Positions 6,429 through 9,716 of a DNA stretch of 9,716 bases are shown here, in pieces. Made by a program: the position numbers and the translations under genes. The stretch is from the NCBI GenBank assembly GCA_005792865.1, contig SXQR01000024.1:1-9716 (forward strand), written 5' to 3'. The stretch's first letter is position 1. Every line of letters starts with the position of its first letter. Under the pieces are notes generated by a model. That model did not search any database, was not told the origin of the DNA, and was given only the letters and a program-made list of their open reading frames with translations. This DNA comes from Flavobacterium sp. GTDB taxonomy: Bacteria; Bacteroidota; Bacteroidia; Flavobacteriales; Flavobacteriaceae.

Positions 6429-6914
6429 ATGTGGCTGCACGTACTTGTATTTTTTCTTACGTTCCTGGTCATGGAATTCATGGCGTGGTTCAGCCATAAG
6501 TATATCATGCACGGATTTTTGTGGACCCTGCACGCCGATCATCACCGCAAGGACCACGATTCATGGTTTGAGCGCAACGACGCTTTTTTCATCATCTATG
6601 CCGTGATCAGCATCGGGTTCTTCCTGCTCTGGCAAAATGACATTCTGGAGATAGGGCTGGCAATCGGACTGGGAATATTTGCCTACGGCCTTGCGTATTT
6701 CATCGTCCACGATATTTTCATCCACCAGCGCTTCAAGCTTTTTCGAAACGTCGATAACCGTTACGCCCGCGCCGTGCGCCGTGCCCATAAGATGCACCAC
6801 AAACACCTTGGCAAGGAAGACGGTGAATGTTTCGGGATGCTGTTCGTGCCGATGAAATATTTCAGGGAAGCCACAACAATGAAAAAGCGCCCGGAGGCGC
6901 TCAGACATGATTGA
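6429..6914 (+). CDS. crtZ: beta-carotene hydroxylase (fatty acid hydroxylase/sterol desaturase superfamily)
   Basis: A 161-residue integral membrane di-iron hydroxylase. All four histidine motifs of CrtZ are present: H23-x4-H28, H35-x2-H38-H39, H94-x4-H99 and H120-x2-H123-H124. Hydrophobic helices lie at about 4-20, 52-68 and 75-93, leaving the His clusters on the cytoplasmic face. The enzyme adds 3-hydroxyl groups to beta-ionone rings, giving zeaxanthin through cryptoxanthin. It needs beta-carotene, so lycopene cyclase must come from outside this window. The start follows the crtB stop after a single base. It is the last gene of the operon and convergent with the DUF4252 gene. Confidence 0.93.
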   Translation: MWLHVLVFFLTFLVMEFMAWFSHKYIMHGFLWTLHADHHRKDHDSWFERNDAFFIIYAVISIGFFLLWQNDILEIGLAIGLGIFAYGLAYFIVHDIFIHQRFKLFRNVDNRYARAVRRAHKMHHKHLGKEDGECFGMLFVPMKYFREATTMKKRPEALRHD

Positions 6915-6938
6915 TTGATGATTATTGATTCAATTTCC

Positions 6939-6970
6939 TGATGGGGACAATTATTAATTCTTCCCCATCA
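6939..6970. terminator. hairpin between convergent crtZ and DUF4252 gene
   Basis: TGATGGGGA (6939-6947) pairs with TCCCCATCA (6962-6970) around a 14-nt AT-rich loop. It starts 24 bp after the crtZ stop and overlaps the last codons of the opposing gene. There is no T-run immediately after it, so termination is plausible but weakly supported. Confidence 0.45.
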
Positions 6971-7490
6971 TCTGCTGCAGCGGCTTGAGTTGCTCCATGT
7001 CCATCTTGGAATTTTGGAGCACCGAAACCATGTTCAGTACGTCGTCCGGCTGCATGTCATTGCCCAGGACCCTGACCACTGCAAAACCCGACTCCTTCGC
7101 GTTGGCAAAGATCACGAACTCCTCGATGGATTCGTCGGTCCCCACATAACTCACAGATCCGCCTTCCTTGCCTTTTCCAAAGTGCATCAGTTCCTGGTAT
7201 TTTTCGTCTTTCAGGATTGACGCGACCTTGTTGCGTTCTGCCTCAAAATTGCCTTTGTTCTTTTCGTCCAGGCGAAATGCCAGCACATTGATCTTGTCGA
7301 ATGATTCCAGTGCGGCCTTTTGATCGGCCGTCAGAGAATCCGTCGCGACATTCAAAATGCTCGGCGAAATGTCCAACTGGATGAAATCCTTGTTCTCGGA
7401 CTTTTCAACAAAGTACTTCTGGAGCGTCGGCTTTTGCTCGCACGCGGCAAATAGAACCGCGATCAGCAGCAGTGTCAGGAACCTTCTCAT
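6954..7490 (-). CDS. DUF4252 lipoprotein, second copy
   Basis: A 178-residue protein starting MRRFLTLLLIAVLFAAC. A short hydrophobic signal ends in a lipobox with Cys17, so it is predicted to be a lipoprotein. The rest matches DUF4252 as seen in Flavobacteriia: FIQLDISPSILNVAT, a charged helical middle, then FVIFANAKESGFAVVRVLGNDMQPDDVLNMVSVLQ. Function is unknown. The start shares bases with the stop of the upstream DUF4252 gene (TAATG, 1 bp overlap), so both come from one mRNA under the sigma factor. It is the last gene of that operon. Identity with the upstream paralogue is low by eye, but layout is alike. Confidence 0.8.
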   Translation of the reverse strand: MRRFLTLLLIAVLFAACEQKPTLQKYFVEKSENKDFIQLDISPSILNVATDSLTADQKAALESFDKINVLAFRLDEKNKGNFEAERNKVASILKDEKYQELMHFGKGKEGGSVSYVGTDESIEEFVIFANAKESGFAVVRVLGNDMQPDDVLNMVSVLQNSKMDMEQLKPLQQMMGKN

Positions 7491-8053
7491 TACTTGGCGC
7501 CTTTAGGACCCTTGGCACCCTTGCCGGCCCGCTTGAGGTCGTCACCGCCCGGAAGGTTCATTTTCTCGGTCAGCATGGAGATATCATTGAGGTCGAACTC
7601 ACCGGTGAGCGACATCAGGACGGTTTCGTTGCCCTTGCCCTGTCCTTCGATGAACATCAGGAGCTCGCGCACCTGGGTTTCGGTGTTGCCCGACTTGACC
7701 ATGATGCGGACGTTCTGGCCCTTGTCATTGACCCTCATGAGCTCCTCCAATCCGGCCGATTTGATGTGGCGGTCGGCGGTGGCTTTCATCTCGGTGGTCA
7801 TGGCCTTGCTCTGCGTGGTGAATACCTTAAGGTTGTCCAATTTCTTGATCAGGTTCAGGTACTGTTGGGATTCCTTGTTCTTGACATTGCCCATCATCTG
7901 GAACATCTTCTTGTTGACGATGACCGAAGTCACATCATCCTGCCCGTCAAACTTGTCAAAGGCGGCCTGGCCGTAAAATACGCTCGGCATCAGGGCGAAG
8001 ATCGCGATCGCGGCAATGGTTTTGAATCGGTTTTTAAAATTTGTGGTTTTCAT
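7490..8053 (-). CDS. DUF4252 secreted protein, first copy
   Basis: A 187-residue protein from the ATG complementary to 8051-8053; an in-frame TTG three codons upstream (8062) is less likely. The N-terminus MKTTNFKNRFKTIAAIAIFALMP... is a signal peptide with a likely signal peptidase I site around VFYGQA, not a lipobox, unlike its neighbour. The body has the DUF4252 pattern: DDVTSVIVNKKMFQMMG, a central helical region with KVFTTQSKAM, and ELLMFIEGQGKGNETVLMSLTGEFDLNDISML. The C-terminus ends in a Lys/Gly-rich tail, GKGAKGPKGAK, of unknown purpose and probably disordered. Function is unknown. Position downstream of sigma and anti-sigma genes suggests an envelope or stress role, which is inference. 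Confidence 0.82.
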   Translation of the reverse strand: MKTTNFKNRFKTIAAIAIFALMPSVFYGQAAFDKFDGQDDVTSVIVNKKMFQMMGNVKNKESQQYLNLIKKLDNLKVFTTQSKAMTTEMKATADRHIKSAGLEELMRVNDKGQNVRIMVKSGNTETQVRELLMFIEGQGKGNETVLMSLTGEFDLNDISMLTEKMNLPGGDDLKRAGKGAKGPKGAK

Positions 8054-8109
8054 AAGTTTCAAATTAATTTTTTGTTGATGATAGTTCCGCTTTCCCGCGG
8101 CGGGTTGCG

Positions 8110-8550
8110 TCAGTCGGCAAATACGATTTCTTTCGTGGCCTCGTATTCCCCAACATAATGCACGCTTTCAAAGCCTTTGTTCACATTGCCCGACAACAGG
8201 TCAAGCGCCTTCTGCGTTTCGGCAAAAGCCATATCCGGGTCATTATAGGTTCCCAGATCCTGCGATCCCTGCTCATTGAAGTAAAGGAAAGTGCCCACTC
8301 CGAGCAGTACGACAACCGATGCCGCCAATGATAACCACCCTGCGTATCGCTTAGCTGGCTTTAATGGTACCTGGCGCTCCGGTTTCTCCTGCCTGGCCAC
8401 CGAATAGAAGCAAAACATATCCCTGTACTGCATCAGGTGCTGCGCAACACCGTTTGAGCTGAAGTAATCCTGCAATTGCTTTTCCTCGGCGATCGTGGTC
8501 TCGGCCTCGAAATATTTTTCAAGTAACGTTTCTATTTTATGCGATTCCAT
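8110..8550 (-). CDS. single-pass membrane anti-sigma-like protein
   Basis: A 146-residue protein. The N-terminal helix region IETLLEKYFEAETTIAEEKQLQDYF (6-30) resembles the cytoplasmic part of Bacteroidota anti-sigma-like proteins. A transmembrane segment lies at about 71-91 (GWLSLAASVVVLLGVGTFLYF), followed by a periplasmic tail. The tail contains DPDMAFAETQKALDLLSGNVNKG (104-126), a pattern I recall from similar proteins encoded next to ECF sigma factors. No zinc-binding HxxxCxxC motif is seen, so it is not a classical ZAS domain. Its start overlaps the sigma gene by 14 bp, which supports a matched pair. Expected job: hold the sigma factor at the inner membrane until a signal arrives; this is inferred from position. 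Confidence 0.72.
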   Translation of the reverse strand: MESHKIETLLEKYFEAETTIAEEKQLQDYFSSNGVAQHLMQYRDMFCFYSVARQEKPERQVPLKPAKRYAGWLSLAASVVVLLGVGTFLYFNEQGSQDLGTYNDPDMAFAETQKALDLLSGNVNKGFESVHYVGEYEATKEIVFAD

Positions 8551-9046
8551 AATTGTGCGTTTTAGTCATGTTTTCCCTTATCGTTTTCCGCGCCCTGGAC
8601 AATGCCACGCGTATCGCGGTTTCCTGCATACCCAAAATCTCGGCCATTTCTGAAAATTCGTATTGTTCGATGTCACGCATCTGCACAATCAGCTTTTGCT
8701 GCTCGGGCAATCCGCCGATGATTTTCTCGGCCCAGGCCCAACTGTCACAGTCTTCCACCTGTTGCGCAAGCGGCGCCTCCCGGTCGGTGAAATTGTTGTG
8801 GACGATCTTGAGATTGCCGGCCCTTTTGGATTTTAGCTGGTCGAGGCAATAATTTTTTGTCATCGTCATTGCCAGCGCTTCCACGCTCCTGTAATCCTTG
8901 AGCGTTTCGCTCTTGTTCCACAACTTCACCATGACTTCCTGGGTGGCGTCCTCGGCTTCCTCCACGCTGACAAGCAGCCGGCGCGCAAGCCTAAAGACCT
9001 TATCCCTGAAAGGATTTACGATTTTCATGAACTCCTGTTGGTTCAT
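8537..9046 (-). CDS. ECF-type RNA polymerase sigma factor
   Basis: A 169-residue sigma-70 family protein. Region 2 spans about 8-75 (FRDKVFRLARRLLVSVEEAEDATQEVMVKLW, the typical ECF core-binding helix with DATQEV). Region 4 spans about 110-158 (GLPEQQKLIVQMRDIEQYEFSEMAEILGMQETAIRVALSRARKTI), a helix-turn-helix reading the -35 class element. Regions 1 and 3 are absent, as expected for ECF factors. The start chosen is the ATG at 9046 (MNQQEFMKIV), which begins the conserved domain; the frame is open to 9385, but that part is antisense to the S41 peptidase gene. It overlaps the anti-sigma-like gene by 14 bp and heads an operon ending with the DUF4252 pair. Confidence 0.92.
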   Translation of the reverse strand: MNQQEFMKIVNPFRDKVFRLARRLLVSVEEAEDATQEVMVKLWNKSETLKDYRSVEALAMTMTKNYCLDQLKSKRAGNLKIVHNNFTDREAPLAQQVEDCDSWAWAEKIIGGLPEQQKLIVQMRDIEQYEFSEMAEILGMQETAIRVALSRARKTIRENMTKTHNYGIA

Positions 9047-9178
9047 CCTGATTGGTTTTTCGGACACCCGATTGGCGATGTCCCGATTGATTGATTTACA
9101 GCCAAGACGAAGGTCAATTTTTTTTGTTACACCGCGGCCGCAAAATATTATTACGGTTAAATTTACGTTTCCATAGCT
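9047..9178. other. divergent spacer between sigma factor and S41 peptidase genes
   Basis: 132 bp holding both promoters by necessity. On the plus strand TAAATTTA (9158-9165) is a one-mismatch -7 box just before the peptidase ATG. Near the sigma side CCGATTG occurs twice, and TGTCC/GGACA dyads could form a weak inverted repeat within about 9065-9098. No full promoter can be assigned with confidence. Confidence 0.35.
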
Positions 9179-9716
9179 ATGAAAAAGAATTTGTTCCGAT
9201 TTTGCCCGCTGATCCTTGTGATCGCATTCGCATTCGCGTGTGAGGACCACGACGATCTTGACGTGCCCACCGACCTGCGCGTCCATGATTTTATCTGGAA
9301 AGGCCTCAATCTCTACTATCTCTGGCAGCCCGAGGTAAATGACCTTTCGGACGACCGGTTCGAAAACCAGGGCCAGCTCAACCAATGGCTCGCATCGCGT
9401 CCCGCGCCCGGCGAATTTTTCCAGGCCCTGCTCACCGATCCGCAGACCGACAGGTTCAGCCGTATTTTCAGTGATTACACGGTGCTTGAAGGCATTCTAA
9501 ATGGAACGACCAAAAGCAACGGCGTCGATTTTGAATTGCGCTATGTGCCGGGAAGCGAGACACAGGTTTTCGGCTGGGTGCGGTATGTGCTACCAAATTC
9601 CGATGCGGCTACAAAAGACATCGAGCGCGGCGATATTTTTTATGCCGTGGATGGCCAAAACTTAAATGAAAACAATTACCGGGACCTTCTCTCTGCCGAT
9701 TCGTACACGATAAGCC
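9179..9716 (+). CDS. S41-family peptidase lipoprotein (PDZ-containing), C-terminus cut by window
   Basis: 179 codons are visible from the ATG at 9179 to the edge. The N-terminus MKKNLFRFCPLILVIAFAFAC is a lipoprotein signal with Cys21, then an acidic tether EDHDDLDVP. The following DFIWKGLNLYYLWQPEVNDLSDDRF and LLTDPQTDRFSRIFSDY match the N-terminal cap of flavobacterial S41 (C-terminal processing protease) proteins. VRYVLPNSDAATKDIERGDIFYAVDGQNL looks like the start of a PDZ domain with its RGD-I-x-x-VDG turn. The catalytic Ser/Lys region lies beyond the window, so activity cannot be judged. It is divergent to the sigma factor, and whether the sigma factor controls it is open. Confidence 0.85.
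   Translation, partial: MKKNLFRFCPLILVIAFAFACEDHDDLDVPTDLRVHDFIWKGLNLYYLWQPEVNDLSDDRFENQGQLNQWLASRPAPGEFFQALLTDPQTDRFSRIFSDYTVLEGILNGTTKSNGVDFELRYVPGSETQVFGWVRYVLPNSDAATKDIERGDIFYAVDGQNLNENNYRDLLSADSYTIS

Noticed and set aside
8094..8104. CCCGC-G-GCGGG hairpin after the anti-sigma-like gene as a terminator
   Set aside because: Short stem with no T-run on either side; the DUF4252 genes downstream most likely stay in the same transcript.
7472..8158. 228-codon plus-strand frame
   Set aside because: Antisense to the first DUF4252 gene, whose minus-strand product has a signal peptide and family pattern.
9047..9385. Upstream extension of the sigma factor frame
   Set aside because: Antisense to the S41 peptidase signal peptide and mature start; the ATG at 9046 gives a standard ECF length.

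Overview
The window looks like a chromosomal segment of a flavobacterium-like member of the Bacteroidota. The evidence is TAnnTTTG-type -7 promoter boxes, the absence of obvious Shine-Dalgarno sequences, lipoproteins and DUF4252 proteins typical of Flavobacteriia, and a merR-crtI-crtB-crtZ carotenoid cluster. Coding DNA is visibly GC-richer than the AT-rich spacers, so this would be a fairly GC-rich member of the group. Assignment to a genus is not possible from the sequence alone.

Left part (1-2530): a truncated FKBP-type peptidyl-prolyl isomerase lipoprotein (minus) lies divergent to an S4-domain RNA-binding protein and a PyrR-like phosphoribosyltransferase (plus, overlapping each other by 8 bp). 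The phosphoribosyltransferase meets shikimate kinase aroK tail to tail with a 19 bp overlap. Next comes a two-tRNA unit, tRNA-Lys(TTT) and tRNA-Leu(GAG), with a good Bacteroidota promoter in front and a very strong hairpin terminator behind.

Middle (2530-3231): about 700 bp without a credible gene. It holds two tandem copies of a 179 bp repeat built from small palindromes, then a GC-rich block of short direct repeats and a 23-nt near-perfect palindrome. Its right end carries three related 12 bp half-sites around a -7 box, which probably form the control region of the next operon.

Carotenoid operon (3232-6914): a MerR/B12-binding regulator of the CarH/LitR type, phytoene desaturase, phytoene synthase and beta-carotene hydroxylase follow each other with 1 bp overlap, 4 bp overlap and 1 bp gap. 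This is a near-complete zeaxanthin route. Lycopene cyclase is not in the window and must be supplied elsewhere if zeaxanthin is the product. The regulator carries the W-x9-EH and ExHxxG signatures of adenosylcobalamin photoreceptors, which suggests control of pigment by light and/or B12.

Right part (6954-9716): a minus-strand set made of an ECF sigma factor, a membrane anti-sigma-like protein and two DUF4252 secreted proteins, with overlaps at two of the three junctions, probably a small envelope-signalling operon. Divergent from it starts an S41-family peptidase lipoprotein that runs off the window.
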